Notes: generated from the sequence alone by a model not told the origin. Shown: positions 51,718 to 63,642, numbered from the stretch's first letter. The stretch: DNA of 64,000 bases from PALSA-612 sp963765295 (GCA_963765295.1 CAVXVO010000008.1:186001-250000); one strand, 5' to 3'. Program-made: numbers and translations.

Positions 51718-52556
51718 GTGAGCTTCGAGCACGTTCTCGTCGTGGGCGCGGGCCAGATGGGCGGCGGGATCGCCCAGGTCGTCGCGGGCTCGGGTCGCCG
51801 GGTCTCGCTCTACGACGCGGCTCCGGGAGCGACGGAGCGCGGACTCGGCGCCATGCGGAAGAGCCTGGCCCGCCTCGCCGAGAAGGGCGGCGCCGACCCG
51901 GACGAGGTGCTCGGCCGCGTCACGCCCGTCGACGACCTCGTCGCCGCGGACCTGATGATCGAGGCCGTCGTCGAGGACGCCCGCGGTCAAGGAAGACGTG
52001 TTCTCGAGGGCCGATGCGCTCTTCCCGGCAGGCCGCGATTCTCGCGTCGAACACGTCGTCGATCCCGATCTCGTCGCTCGCCGCCGCCACCGGCCGGCCC
52101 GACCGCGTGATCGGCATGCACTTCTTCAATCCCGTGCCGCTGATGGGCCTCGTCGAGGTCGTGCGCGGCCTCGACACGTCGGACGAGACGGCCGCCGCGA
52201 TCGTCGAGCTGGCGCAGGAGCTCGGCAAGACGCCTGCCGAGGCGCGCGACCTTCCCGGCTTCGTCTCCAATCGGATCCTCATGCCCTTCATCAACGAGGC
52301 GGCATACGCGCTGCTGGAAGGCGTCGGCGACGCGGAGTCGATCGACACGATCGCCAGGCTCGGCTTCAACCACCCGATCGGCCCGCTGGCGCTCGCCGAC
52401 CTGATCGGCCTCGACACCTGCGTGGCGATCATGGAGGTCCTGCACGGCGGCCTCGGCAACCCGAAGTACGCGCCCTGCCCGCTGCTCCGCCAGTACGTGC
52501 AGGCCGGACGGCTCGGCCGCAAGTCGGGCCGAGGCTTCTACGAGTACGCCGGGTGA
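51718..52556 (+). CDS. 3-hydroxybutyryl-CoA dehydrogenase, two frameshifts
   Basis: About 279 residues when repaired, a normal length. NAD motif V-V-G-A-G-Q-M-G-G-G-I-A, S-N-T-S-S, H-F-F-N-P-V-P-L-M (catalytic His), and the C-terminal domain F-V-S-N-R-I-L-M-P and F-N-H-P-I-G-P-L are all there. Extra bases fit at about 51983 (GCC-C-GCG) and 52032 (GCA-G-GCC). GTG 51718 follows the GNAT gene by 11 nt. It overlaps the acyl-CoA dehydrogenase by 4 nt. Confidence 0.87.
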
Positions 52557-53717
52557 ACTTCGAGCTCACTCCCGAGCAGCGCGAGATCCAGGCGCTCGCA
52601 CGCGACTTCGCCGACGAGCGGATCGCGCCCGAGGCGGCCGCCTGGGACCGGGCGCACGCGTTCCCGCGTGAGTTGCTCGCTGCGCTGGCGGAGCTCGGCC
52701 TGCTCGGCGTGTGCGTGCCCGAGGAGCTACGGCGGCGCCGGAGCGGACTTCGTCTCCTACATCCTCGTCCTCGAGGAGCTGTCGCGCGCGGACGCGGGCG
52801 TCGGTGTCACGGTCGCCGTCCACACGAGCGCCGTCACGCTGCCGATCCTCATGTTCGGCACCGACGAGCAGCGCGCCCGGTTCGTCCCGCCGCTCGCGCG
52901 CGGCGAGGCAATCGGCGCGTTCGCGCTGACCGAGCCCGAGGCGGGATCGGACGCGGGCTCGCTGCGGACGGCGGCCGTCCCGGACGGCGACGGCTGGTCG
53001 ATCACCGGCTCCAAGCAGTGGATCACGAACGGCAGCTTCGGCGGGACGATCTTGCTGTTCGCGCGCACCGATGCCGCGACACCCGGCCCGGCGGGCGTAT
53101 CCGCCTTCATCCTCGACGGCGACCAGGTCGAGGTGACGCGCGAGGAGGAGAAGCTCGGCCTCAACTCCTCGTCCACGGCCGACCTCAGGCTCGACGGCGC
53201 GCACGCCGGCCGCGACCGCCTGTTGGACGAGGAGGGCAAGGGGTTCGGGATCGCGATGGCGACGCTCGACGGCGGCCGGATCGGGATCGCGGCCCAGGCC
53301 GTCGGCATCGCGCAGGCGGCGTACGACGTGGCGCGCGCCTACGCGCTCGAGCGCCGCCAGTTCGGCAAGCGGATCGCCGAGTTCCAGGCGATCCAGTGGA
53401 AGCTCGCGGACATGGCGACCGAGATCGACGCCGCCCGCCTGCTCGTCCACCGCGCCGCCTGGCTGAAGCAGAGCGGCCGCCCGCACACCGAGGAAGGCGC
53501 GAAGGCGAAGCTGTTCGCCTCGTCCGTCGCGCAGCGCCAGACCGGTGAGGCGATCCAGATCCTCGGCGGCTACGGCTACACGAAGGAGTTCCCCGTCGAG
53601 CGGTACTACCGCGACGCGAAGGTGACCGAGATCTACGAGGGCACGAGCGAGATCCAGCGCCTGGTGATCGCCCGCTCGATCCTCGGCCTCAAGCAGTCCC
53701 AACCCGCGCAGGGCTAG
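52553..53717 (+). CDS. Acyl-CoA dehydrogenase (short-chain/butyryl type), one frameshift
   Basis: About 388 residues when repaired. N-F-E-L-T-P-E-Q-R-E-I-Q at the start, F-A-L-T-E-P-E-A-G-S-D, W-I-T-N-G, R-x-Q-F-G-K-R-I-A-E-F-Q, Q-I-L-G-G-Y-G-Y, and the catalytic glutamate region I-Y-E-G-T-S-E-I-Q are present. One extra base at about 52729 (GAG-C-TAC) splits it. Electrons would go to ETF, whose beta subunit begins at 63722. GTG 52553 overlaps the previous stop. Confidence 0.88.
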
Positions 53718-53725
53718 CGGGACGC

Positions 53726-54161
53726 TCACTCGCCCGGCCGCCACTCGTAGAGGGCATCGGGCTCCTTCTCCATGTTGTCCTCGCCGTCGGTGAGCCGGAC
53801 GAGCCGGAAGTCGTGCCGCTCGTAGAACCGGCGCGCGCCCGTGTTCTTCTGGAACACCCACAGCTCGAGTCGCCCGGGACGCAGATGCTTCGCATGGTCG
53901 AGCAGCGCCGTGCCGAGCCCACGGTTCTGAGCAGCGGGATCGACGTAGAGGTGCGTGAGCACGTCTCCGTTCACGCCGGCGAACGCGACCACGGCACCGT
54001 CGTGCTCCGCGACCCAGATCTCGTCCCGGTCGACGAACCACCCGCCGAGCAGCGGCCGGTGCTCGTCGACGATCCGCGGGCAGATAGGCCATTTCGTCCC
54101 GCGCGCGGACGAACACGCTGCCGACGGCCGCCGCGTCGTCCGGTGTCGCTCGTCGGATCAT
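53726..54161 (-). CDS. GNAT-family N-acetyltransferase, one frameshift
   Basis: About 144 residues when repaired. M-I-R-R-A-T-P-D-D-A-A-A-V and A-R-D-E-M-A-Y-L-P lie in one frame. After one extra base near 54078 (CCC-G-CGG on the coding strand) the frame continues R-I-V-D-E-H-R...Y-V-D-P-A-A-Q-N-R-G-L-G-T-A-L-L (acetyl-CoA motif) to Y-E-W-R-P-G-E. It is divergent from the adenosyltransferase gene across 17 bp. Confidence 0.82.
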
Positions 54162-54178
54162 CGCCGTAATCTTGGGCC

Positions 54179-54760
54179 ATGGCCCGGAAGCGCGACGAGC
54201 CCGTGCGCCTGACCCGCATCTACACGCGCACCGGCGACACGGGCGAGACGAGCCTCGGCGATGGCTCGCGTGCGTCGAAGCTCGACCCTCGCGTCGCCGC
54301 GTTCGGTGCCGTCGACGAGCTCAACTCGCTGATCGGCCTCGCCCTCGTCGCGACTCGCGACGCCGGGCAGCGCGCGACGCTCGAGCGGCTCCAGAACGAG
54401 CTGTTCGACCTCGGCGCCGACCTCTCCGTGCCGTTCGGGACGGCCGACCGCCTGCGCGTCGAGCAGCCTGCCGTCGACGCCCTCGAGGCCGACTGCGACC
54501 GGTTCAACGCCGAGCTCGAGCCGCTGAAGAGCTTCGTGCTCCCCGGTGGAGCCGAGGCGGCCGCGCGGCTCCAGGTGGCGCGCACCGTCTGCCGTCGTGC
54601 CGAGCGCGACGCGCTGGCCGCCTCCGAGCAGGTGGCGATCAACCCGCTCGCCCTCGTCTACCTGAACCGGCTCTCCGATCTCCTCTTCATCCTCGCCCGC
54701 GCGGCCAACGCTGCCGAGGGCGGGATCGAGCCGCTCTGGAAGCCGGGCGGGGATCGCTGA
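54179..54760 (+). CDS. Cob(I)alamin adenosyltransferase, PduO type
   Basis: A 193-residue enzyme with the ATP-binding N-terminal motif Y-T-R-T-G-D-T-G-E-T-S-L, A-V-D-E-L-N-S and the late Y-L-N-R-L-S-D-L-L-F. It makes adenosylcobalamin, the cofactor of the mutase encoded at 56220 and 59270, which explains its presence here. Confidence 0.94.
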   Translation: MARKRDEPVRLTRIYTRTGDTGETSLGDGSRASKLDPRVAAFGAVDELNSLIGLALVATRDAGQRATLERLQNELFDLGADLSVPFGTADRLRVEQPAVDALEADCDRFNAELEPLKSFVLPGGAEAAARLQVARTVCRRAERDALAASEQVAINPLALVYLNRLSDLLFILARAANAAEGGIEPLWKPGGDR

Positions 54761-54935
54761 CACGGCCGCGCGCGACGAATCGGCACAGAATCGACACAGA
54801 CACGTGCGCAATTCGTGATTACGCTCACGGCGTGGGCGGAGGGACGACGCCCCGCCCTTGGGTGGGGGAACGTGGCCGGACACGTCTGGCGGAGCCGTGT
54901 CCGGTGAGGGCGAAGCCGGGAACCGGACGGTGTCG

Positions 54936-56190
54936 ATGAGCGTCGACCGGGCTGCGGAGCAGGCCGGCGCGCGGCGGGCGCTGATCGGGTCGGGCCTCCT
55001 GCTGGCGCTCGCCGTCGGGCTCGCGAACGCTCTCAACGCCGTGTTCCAGTTCGGGCTCGCGCGCGTCCTCGAGCGGGGCGAGTACTCGCTGCTCGCGGCG
55101 CTCTTCGCCGTCGTGCTGATCGGGGCCGTCCCACCGCTCGCCTTCCAGGCGACGACGGCACGCTCGGTGGCGTCGAGCCTCGCGGAGGGCGACGACGCGG
55201 GCGCCGGCGTCTACCTGCGCGGCACGCTCCGCTCGGCGTTGCGCTGGACAGTGGTGCTGCTCGCGCTCGACGGCGGTGCTCGTCCCGATCGGGGCGGCGG
55301 TCGGGCTGACCAACTCGCTCGCGGTTGCCGCCACCGCCGCGACCGTCGCGATCGCGCTCGTGATCCCGGTTGCCTGGGGCGGCCTACAGGGTGCGGGGCG
55401 CTTCCGGGAGCTCTCCGGCGCCACGCTGCTCTTCGCCGGAACGCGCCTGACGGTGGGGATCGTGATCGGGCTGGCCGGCGGCAGCGTCGGTGCCATCATG
55501 CTCGGCGTCGCGGCCGCGACCGCAGTGACCGCGCTCGTCTCGCTGCTGCCGCTGCGCGGCCTGCTCGCGCACGGAGGCCACGGGCCGCTTCCCCGGCATC
55601 GGCTCGCAACGATTCCGAATGCCGCCGCCGCGGTCGGCCTGACGGCGCTGACCGCGCTCGCGACGATGGACCTGCTCGTCGCCAAGCTCGCGTTCCCGAG
55701 CGGTGAGGCGGGCGACTACGCGGCCGCGTCCGTCGGAGCCCGTGTCCTCTTGCTGATCCCGATAGCGGTCACCACCGTGCTCTTCCCACGCGTGGCGACG
55801 CTGCGCGACCGGCAGCGGGAGCGGACGCACCTGCTCGCGGGCCTGCTCGCAGTCGGCGTCACGGCGGCGATCGCGACGACGGTGCTGTGGACGTTCTCCG
55901 TGCAGCTGATCGACCTGACCTTCGGCGCGAAGTACGAGGACGCCGCTTCCTGGCTCGGCCCGCTCAGCGTCGCGATGTCGCTGTACGCGCTCGCAACCGT
56001 CTACCTCTACCACTTCCTCTCGCTCGGACGCTCGCGCTTCTCCCTCGTCCTGGCGGGCATCCTCGCCGTGCAGCTCGCGATCTTCGCCGTGGTGCACGGG
56101 AGCCCGCGCGAGCTGATCGGCGTCCAGATCGGCGTCTCCGCCGCAACGCTGGTCGCGTGCGAGACGTGGCACCTGCTGCGGCACCGGTAG
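54936..56190 (+). CDS. Polysaccharide/lipid flippase-like (MOP superfamily) membrane protein, one frameshift
   Basis: About 417 residues when repaired, with roughly 12 TM helices. The first helices (L-I-G-S-G-L-L-L-A-L-A-V-G-L-A-N-A-L-N-A-V-F-Q) and V-L-E-R-G-E-Y-S resemble Wzx/MVF flippases. One extra base at about 55275 (CTC-G-ACG) interrupts helix 4. No glycosyltransferases are nearby, so the cargo is unknown. The 175 bp before it hold no gene. Confidence 0.78.
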
Positions 56191-56219
56191 CCGCGGGTCG
56201 CGCGCCTACAATCCGAGCA

Positions 56220-57887
<1,668 letters not shown>

Positions 57888-57934
57888 ACATCGCGCTCTC
57901 TAACTTTTCCTCCGTCCGCTAGTCTCAAATCCAG

Positions 57935-58501
57935 GTGCTCGAGAACTTCAGGAACTCGCCGCGGCTCCAGCGGCGCGCCTTTTTCGGAAGCCTTGTCTTG
58001 CTTGCCGCCGGGATCGTCGCGCTGACCGTCACCGTGCTGCTGCCGAGCAAGGATCACGCGCTCGACACGCCGATCTCGACCCAGAAGGCCGACGTCGTCA
58101 AGAACGATCCGAAGGCGCCCGTCGACCCGGCCGCGATCAAGATCGCCCGCCAGTTCCTGCTCACCGCCGTTCAGCGCAAGAACCTGGACTGGGCCTACGA
58201 CAACGTGCACGTCGACCTCAAGGGCCGCATGTCGCGGAAGCAGTGGGACAGGGGAACCATCCCGGTGATCCCGTACGACGCGCAGAACGCCAGCACGTCC
58301 GCCTTCATCCCGCAGTTCTCGCTCCAGAAAGAGGTCGAGTTCGAGGTCGCGCTGATCCCGAAGAAGAACGCGGTCTACGCCGGCACGACGCCTCTCCGCT
58401 TCTACATCGCCCTGCGGCGCGAGCACGACAAGAGGACCGGCCGGTGGCTCGTGAGTTACTGGGAGCCGCACTGGAAGCCGCCGGTCCCGCTCACGCAGTA
58501 G
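57935..58501 (+). CDS. Hypothetical single-TM protein
   Basis: A 188-residue protein. A cytoplasmic basic start (N-F-R-N-S-P-R-L-Q-R-R) is followed by one TM helix (17-38) and an extracytoplasmic NTF2/DUF4878-like domain (F-L-L-T-A-V-Q-R-K-N-L-D-W-A-Y, then W-L-V-S-Y-W-E-P). Such fold-level resemblance suggests a small alpha/beta cone domain, but no function is known. Confidence 0.65.
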   Translation: MLENFRNSPRLQRRAFFGSLVLLAAGIVALTVTVLLPSKDHALDTPISTQKADVVKNDPKAPVDPAAIKIARQFLLTAVQRKNLDWAYDNVHVDLKGRMSRKQWDRGTIPVIPYDAQNASTSAFIPQFSLQKEVEFEVALIPKKNAVYAGTTPLRFYIALRREHDKRTGRWLVSYWEPHWKPPVPLTQ

Positions 58502-58517
58502 CAGGCACCCGGCTCAC

Positions 58518-59255
58518 TCACCCGAGTTCGACGACCAGCCCGTCGTAGGCGCGGTCGACGTCGTCCGCGAGCGCCAGCTCGCCCGGCCGGTGCGTGATCA
58601 GGAGCCGTCGCGCGCCCGAGGATCGGAACGCGGCAATCGCTTCGTCTGCGGACAGGTGCCCGCGCGGCGTGCCGTCGAGCTCGGCAGCCTCCAGGGTCGC
58701 CTCGCAGATGAGGAGGTCGACGTCCTGTGCCAGCTCGGCGAGGACGGCGTCCGGGCCGCAGTCGCCCGAGTAGGCGAGCGAGCTGCTGCCGTTCGTGACC
58801 CGGAGCCCGAAGGTGAGCAGGGTGTAGTGGGGCAGGCGCCGGGCGAGCACGGTGAAGCCCGCGGCCCGGAACGGCTCGTCCCCCGAGTAGTCGTGGATGT
58901 CGAAGGTCTGGTCGAACATGTCGTCCCAGCCGAGCCGGGACCCGAAGTCCCGGATCCGGTCGCGTCCCTCGGGCGGAAGCCAGAGCTCGGCGCGCTGCAC
59001 ATCCCTGCCCGGACCCTTGAGGCTGCCCCACACCCAGGGCACGAGATCGCCCCAGTGGTCGAGGTGCCAGTGCGTGATCACGATCGCGTCGATGCGCGGC
59101 CAGCCGCCGTCGAGCTCGCGCAGCCGGCCGAGGACGCCGGGCCCGCAGTCGAGGAGCAACCGGCCGCCGCCGTCCTCCACCAGGTAGCCGGATTGCGCTC
59201 CGCCGGGGTTCGGCCAGGCGGGGGAGGAGCCCACGACGGTCAGACGCACGGCCAT
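58518..59255 (-). CDS. MBL-fold (metallo-beta-lactamase superfamily) hydrolase
   Basis: A 245-residue protein with metal motif T-H-W-H-L-D-H-W-G-D, L-A-Y-S-G-D-C-G-P-D, E-A-T, G-H-L-S-A-D-E-A and I-T-H-R-P. This is the arrangement of RNase-Z-like MBL phosphodiesterases. ATG 59255 sits 14 nt from the divergent B12-subunit start. Confidence 0.88.
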   Translation of the reverse strand: MAVRLTVVGSSPAWPNPGGAQSGYLVEDGGGRLLLDCGPGVLGRLRELDGGWPRIDAIVITHWHLDHWGDLVPWVWGSLKGPGRDVQRAELWLPPEGRDRIRDFGSRLGWDDMFDQTFDIHDYSGDEPFRAAGFTVLARRLPHYTLLTFGLRVTNGSSSLAYSGDCGPDAVLAELAQDVDLLICEATLEAAELDGTPRGHLSADEAIAAFRSSGARRLLITHRPGELALADDVDRAYDGLVVELG

Positions 59256-59269
59256 ATACTGCCGCCCCG

Positions 59270-59662
59270 GTGGCAAGGAAGACTCGAGTGGTCATCGCCA
59301 AGGTCGGGCTCGACGGGCACGACCGCGGCGCAAAGGTGATCGCCCGCGCGCTCCGCGACGCGGGCATGGAGGTCATCTACACCGGCCTCCACCAGACCCC
59401 GGAGCAGATCGTCGAGACCGTGATCCAGGAGGACGCGGACGCGGTCGGCGTCTCGATCCTGTCGGGCGCGCACATGACGCTGATCCCGCGGATCCTCGAC
59501 TTGCTGCGCGAGCGGGAGGTCGACGACGTCCTCGTCCTCGTCGGCGGCACGATCCCGACCGACGACGCGCGCGAGCTGAAGGAGCAGGGCGTGGCGGAGA
59601 TCTTCACGCCCGGCGCGCCGACCGGCTCGATCGTCGAGTTCCTGCGCGAGAAGGTCGCGTAA
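59270..59662 (+). CDS. Methylmalonyl-CoA mutase small subunit (cobalamin-binding)
   Basis: A 130-residue B12-binding domain with L-D-G-H-D-R-G (the D-x-H-x-x-G motif whose His replaces dimethylbenzimidazole), S-I-L-S-G-A-H and V-L-V-G-G-T-I-P. It joins the 56220 protein to form a two-subunit mutase, although two genes lie between them. Confidence 0.94.
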   Translation: MARKTRVVIAKVGLDGHDRGAKVIARALRDAGMEVIYTGLHQTPEQIVETVIQEDADAVGVSILSGAHMTLIPRILDLLREREVDDVLVLVGGTIPTDDARELKEQGVAEIFTPGAPTGSIVEFLREKVA

Positions 59663-59700
59663 CGCGGGAACTTTCGAAGCCCGTGCGGGCAATAGTGGGC

Positions 59701-60285
59701 ATGGTCGACGGCAGCTCACCTTCCCACACGGTGCCCGACGGGCGACTGCTCCAGCGGTCGCTCGACGACCCGCGGGCATACGCAGCGATCTTCGAGCGTC
59801 ACTTCGACGCGCTGTTCGGCTATGCCGCACGGCGTGTCGGCTCGCAACTCGCGGAGGAGATCGCGACCGAGACGTTCACGCAGGCGTTCGACCGCCGGCG
59901 AACCTTCGACTTCGACCGCGACGACGCGACGCCGTGGCTGTTCGGCATCGCCGCGAACCTGCTCAGGCGTCACTGGCGCACCGAGCGGCGGCGGCTGGCC
60001 GCCTACGCCAGGGCGACCGAGCGGGGCGCGTCGCACCCGGACGAGGTCCCGCGGCCGGATGTGCTCGCCGCGCTCGACCGGCTGTCGGGCGACGAGCGGG
60101 AGGCGCTGTTCCTGTTCGCCGTCGCCGACCTCTCCTACGAGGAGATCGCGGTCGCTCTCGCCGTTCCCGTCGGCACGGTTCGCTCCCGCCTGGCGCGCGC
60201 GCGGGAGCGTGTCCGCCGCGAGGTCGGGGATGGGCCGTCGACCCGTCCGTCATCGTCCGATCCCAAGGAGTTCTTCAATGTCTGA
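59701..60285 (+). CDS. ECF-type RNA polymerase sigma factor
   Basis: 194 residues from ATG 59701 (GTG 59683 is possible). Region 2 (F-E-R-H-F-D-A-L-F-G-Y-A-A-R-R-V-G...A-E-E-I-A-T-E-T-F) and region 4 (L-S-Y-E-E-I-A-V-A-L-A-V-P-V-G-T-V-R-S-R-L-A-R-A-R) are clear. It overlaps the following gene by 8 nt, the usual sign of a sigma/regulator pair. Confidence 0.92.
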   Translation: MVDGSSPSHTVPDGRLLQRSLDDPRAYAAIFERHFDALFGYAARRVGSQLAEEIATETFTQAFDRRRTFDFDRDDATPWLFGIAANLLRRHWRTERRRLAAYARATERGASHPDEVPRPDVLAALDRLSGDEREALFLFAVADLSYEEIAVALAVPVGTVRSRLARARERVRREVGDGPSTRPSSSDPKEFFNV

Positions 60286-61288
60286 GCTCGATCTCGTCCG
60301 CGACCTCTTCCCCGACCGCGCAGCCGACGACGGCGCCCGTGACCGCGTCGGCGCGGCCGTCGCGGCGCACGCTGCTCGCCGTCCCCGTCGGCTCCCGCGC
60401 CGCCCGCTCGTGCCTGCCGTCGGCACGTTCGTGGTCGCGGCGGCGGCTGCAGTCGCGGCGGTCGTCTTGCTCGGCGGCACGAGCGCCACGGTCTCGGCGT
60501 CGGCGGCCCGGGTGCTCCACCAAGCGGCCCGCGCGGCCCGCAACGATCCGGCCGTCGGGACGCTGGAGCCCGGCCAGTACGTGTACACGAGGTCCGTCGA
60601 CGCCTACCTGAGCACGACCGCCGGGACCAGGCCCGACGGGACGACCTGGGAGTACTCCGTGCTCATGCCGAACACGCGAGAGATCTGGCTCGGCCCGGAC
60701 GAGACCGGCTGGCTGCACGAGACGGGAGGACAGCCCGTCTGGCTCAGCGAACGCGATCGCCAGGCCTGGATCGCCGACGGACGCCCTGATCTCGGGAGCC
60801 GCACGTCGGACACCCGGCTCGAGCCCGGCGGCTCCACGGGCCAGATGACCTCACTCGACCTGCCGTCCGATCCGGATGCGCTCTACGCCAGGCTCAGGTC
60901 CGAGGCAGAAGGCAACGCCAACGGCACCTACCCGGAGATGTTCACGCTCGTCGGAGATGCGCTGCGCGAGAACTACACGACGCCGGCGCAGCGTGCCGCG
61001 CTCTACGAGGTCGCAGCCCGGCTGCCGGGCATCGAGCTCGTCGGCCGAACGGTCGACTCGGCAGGCCGTGCGGCCGTCGGAGTCGGGATGGAGAACACTC
61101 ACGATCACGTGCGTGCCGTCCTCCTCTTCGACCCGACATCCCATTCGCTTCTCGGGGAGGAGCAGACCATGCTGTCGGGCAATCCGTTCGGCTATCCCGA
61201 CGGCACCGTCGTGGGACGGGCGACGTACCTCGAGCAGCGGGTCGTCGACCAGGTGCCGGCGTCGGTGGTGAACGCGGCGAAGCACTAG
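60278..61288 (+). CDS. CU044_5270-family membrane protein paired with the ECF sigma factor
   Basis: A 336-residue protein. A cytoplasmic N-terminus of about 45 residues is followed by one TM helix (47-67) and a 260-residue extracytoplasmic domain (Q-Y-V-Y-T-R-S-V-D-A-Y, E-I-W-L-G-P-D-E-T-G). AAGGAG stands 7 nt before ATG 60278. Genes of this type follow ECF sigma factors in actinobacteria, so an anti-sigma or signal-sensing role is likely but unproven. No zinc-binding ZAS motif is seen. Confidence 0.78.
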   Translation: MSELDLVRDLFPDRAADDGARDRVGAAVAAHAARRPRRLPRRPLVPAVGTFVVAAAAAVAAVVLLGGTSATVSASAARVLHQAARAARNDPAVGTLEPGQYVYTRSVDAYLSTTAGTRPDGTTWEYSVLMPNTREIWLGPDETGWLHETGGQPVWLSERDRQAWIADGRPDLGSRTSDTRLEPGGSTGQMTSLDLPSDPDALYARLRSEAEGNANGTYPEMFTLVGDALRENYTTPAQRAALYEVAARLPGIELVGRTVDSAGRAAVGVGMENTHDHVRAVLLFDPTSHSLLGEEQTMLSGNPFGYPDGTVVGRATYLEQRVVDQVPASVVNAAKH

Positions 61289-61298
61289 GCTTCGCGGC

Positions 61299-62069
61299 GT
61301 GATCTCCGTCTCCCGGCAAGACGCGGTCGCGACGGTCACGGTCGATCGCCCCGACGCGCTCAACGCGCTCGACCTGCCAACGCTGACCGAGCTCCGAGAC
61401 CGGTTGCTCGAGCTCCGGGACGACGAGTCGGCGCGCGTGGTCGTGCTCACCGGGGCAGGCGAGAAGGCGTTCGTCGCCGGTGCCGACATCAAGTACATGA
61501 GCGGCCTCGACGTCGCCGGCGGCAAGGCGTGGGGCGAGCTCGGCCACAACTGCGGCCAGCTGCTCGAGACGATGCCGAAGCCGACGATCGCCGCGATCAA
61601 CGGCTTCGCGCTCGGCGGCGGCTGCGAGCTCGCGCTCGCCTGCGACCTCCGCTACGCGTCGAGCAACGCGAAGCTCGGCCAGCCGGAGTCGAACCTGGCG
61701 ATCATCCCCGGCTGGGGTGGCACCCAGCGGCTCGCCCGCGTCTGCGGCCTCGGCGTCGCCAAGGATCTGATCCTCACCGGCCGCGTCGTCGGCGCCGAGG
61801 AGGCGCTGCGCGTCGGCCTCGTCAACGCCGTCTACGAGCCCGGTGAGCTGATGGAGCGCGTCGCCGAAACGGCCCGCGCGCTTGCGGCGAAAGGCCCGCT
61901 CGCGCTCGCGGCCGCGAAAGCCGCGACGAACCACGCGCTCCAGGGCGACCACGTCGAGAACCTCGTCGCCGAGGCGGCGCGGTTCGGCGACCTGTTCGCG
62001 ACCGAGGACCAGAAGGAAGGCATGACCGCGTTCGTCGAGAAGCGCGAGCCGAGGTTCACCGGCCGCTGA
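61299..62069 (+). CDS. Enoyl-CoA hydratase/isomerase family protein
   Basis: A 256-residue crotonase. R-P-D-A-L-N-A-L-D, A-F-V-A-G-A-D-I-K-Y-M (oxyanion hole), G-F-A-L-G-G-G-C-E-L-A-L-A-C-D and the catalytic Glu region Q-P-E-S-N-L-A-I-I-P-G-W-G-G-T-Q-R are all intact. It hydrates crotonyl-type enoyl-CoA, filling the step between the acyl-CoA dehydrogenase (52553) and hydroxyacyl-CoA dehydrogenase (51718). It ends overlapping the convergent kinase by 14 nt. Confidence 0.93.
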   Translation: MISVSRQDAVATVTVDRPDALNALDLPTLTELRDRLLELRDDESARVVVLTGAGEKAFVAGADIKYMSGLDVAGGKAWGELGHNCGQLLETMPKPTIAAINGFALGGGCELALACDLRYASSNAKLGQPESNLAIIPGWGGTQRLARVCGLGVAKDLILTGRVVGAEEALRVGLVNAVYEPGELMERVAETARALAAKGPLALAAAKAATNHALQGDHVENLVAEAARFGDLFATEDQKEGMTAFVEKREPRFTGR

Positions 62070-62679
62070 GCTCCGCCGCAGCCGGGTCGTCGTTGGCGAC
62101 AACGAGGTCGGCGTGCTCGAGTGGCCGCGCCTCGTCGAGATAGAGGCGCTGCCCCGGGAGGTAGCGCGTCCGGTAGCGGCGCTCGACCTCCTCCCGTGAG
62201 CCGAAGAGATCGACGTCGCGTTCGAGCGCGCGGCGCAGGCTCTCCTCGGGCTCGACGCTGACGAAGATGGCGAGCTCCCACTCGTCTCGAAGCTCGGGCC
62301 GGAGCAGGAAGACGCCGTCGAAGAGCAGGACGGCATCCGCCGGAGCGCGAGCGCGATCCGTGACCCGGGGCGAGTCGGTGCGGAAGTCGAACACGGAGGT
62401 GCGGTACTCGCGGCTACCGCCGGCGCCCAGCGGGGCGAGCAGATCGGCACGGATTGCTCCGTGGTCGAACGAGTCGCGGTAGTAGCCCTCGGGCGAGTCC
62501 GGCCCCAACCGGTGTCGCTCGGCGCGCGGGCGGTGGAAGCCGTCGATCGACGCGCGGATCACCTCGCGGCCGGAGGGCGCGAGCGCCTCTGCGAGCTCGT
62601 CAGCGAGCGTCGTCTTGCCGGCCGCGTCGGGGCCGTCGACGGCGACCCGGGTCGGGTGCTCACGATCCACCGCGAGCAC
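62056..62679 (-). CDS. Uridine-kinase-like P-loop kinase
   Basis: 207 residues from GTG 62679. The P-loop D-G-P-D-A-A-G-K-T-T-L-A-D-E-L is near the N-terminus, then I-D-G-F-H-R-P-R and L-F-D-G-V-F-L-L-R-P. This fits small uridine/pantothenate-kinase-like proteins; the real substrate is unknown. A CTG at 62721, overlapping the upstream peptidase stop, could add 14 residues that look homologous (R-R-A-E-L-L-E-R-L-A). Confidence 0.82.
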   Translation of the reverse strand: MLAVDREHPTRVAVDGPDAAGKTTLADELAEALAPSGREVIRASIDGFHRPRAERHRLGPDSPEGYYRDSFDHGAIRADLLAPLGAGGSREYRTSVFDFRTDSPRVTDRARAPADAVLLFDGVFLLRPELRDEWELAIFVSVEPEESLRRALERDVDLFGSREEVERRYRTRYLPGQRLYLDEARPLEHADLVVANDDPAAAELSGR

Positions 62680-62717
62680 GGCGGATGCGAGCCGCTCGAG
62701 CAGCTCGGCGCGGCGGA

Positions 62718-63642
62718 TCAGGGGCCGCCGGCGGGGGCCGGCGTCGCCGTCGCGATCCGCGAGGCGCTGATCGCGCCGGGACGGCCGAGCGCCACGGCGA
62801 GCGTCACCTTCGCCGGCGTCGTCAGCACGACCACGTTCCTGCCGTCCAGCGCGGCCAGGGTGGTGGAGCCGGCCGAGCCGAGCGTCCCGTCGCCCGCGTC
62901 GACCTGGGCCGTGCTCGGCACCGAAAGGACGATCGTCCGCGCAACTCCCGTCAGCTTCTGCGCGCCGGGGAAGAGCGTCAGCGAGCTGACCGCCAGGGTG
63001 AGCCGATTGCCGCTCGTGCTCTTGACCTGGCCTTCCACCGACAGCGAGACGGTGGTCCTCGGGTCGACGGGCACGAGCAGGTGGACGGCCTTGCGCAGAT
63101 ACGGGTACGGGTCGACCGCCGGCCCGTCGTTCGGGTGCACCTCGAAGTGGAGGTGCGGATGGATGCCGTTCGCGTCGCCGGAGTCGCCGACGAAGCCGAC
63201 CGGCTGGCCCGCCTGAACCGTGGCGCCGTCCTTCAGCCCGGGTGCGTAGGCGGTGCCCGCGACGCACTTGCCCTGGTTGTCGTTGCCGGCCGTGAGGTCG
63301 TTGTTCAGGTGGATGTACTGGTACGTCGTGCCGCTCTTGCCGTGGAGATAGAGCATGCAGCCGGCCGTCGCGGAGTGCGTCCAGAACATGATCTTCCCCG
63401 GCTCGGCGGCGACGGCGATCTGCCGCTTCTCGGCCATCAGGTCGTTGCCCGGGATGCGGCCACTTGGCGCGCGGCTCGCCGAAGTCGTCGCGGTAGGTGA
63501 CGGGACCGACGACCGGGAAGACGAGCTGCGGAACCGCCCCACGCGGCGCCGCTCCGCCCGGTACAGCAAAAGCTGCGGCGGCGGCGAGGGTGGCGACGAG
63601 AGCGACGCCTGGGGCTGTCAACCGGCGGCAGGTCACACGCAC
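62718..63642 (-). CDS. M23-family peptidoglycan endopeptidase, secreted, one frameshift
   Basis: About 307 residues when repaired. From GTG 63642 a signal peptide (T-A-P-G-V-A-L-V-A-T-L-A-A-A-A-A-F-A-V) is followed by V-T-Y-R-D-D-F-G-E-P-R. One extra base near 63463 leads to P-G-N-D-L-M-A, H-G-K-S-G-T-T-Y-Q-Y-I-H-L and the metal motif H-L-H-F-E-V-H. The expected Zn-binding H-x4-D is represented by P-G-N-D. An additional beta domain of 100 residues ends the protein. It probably acts in the cell wall. Confidence 0.83.
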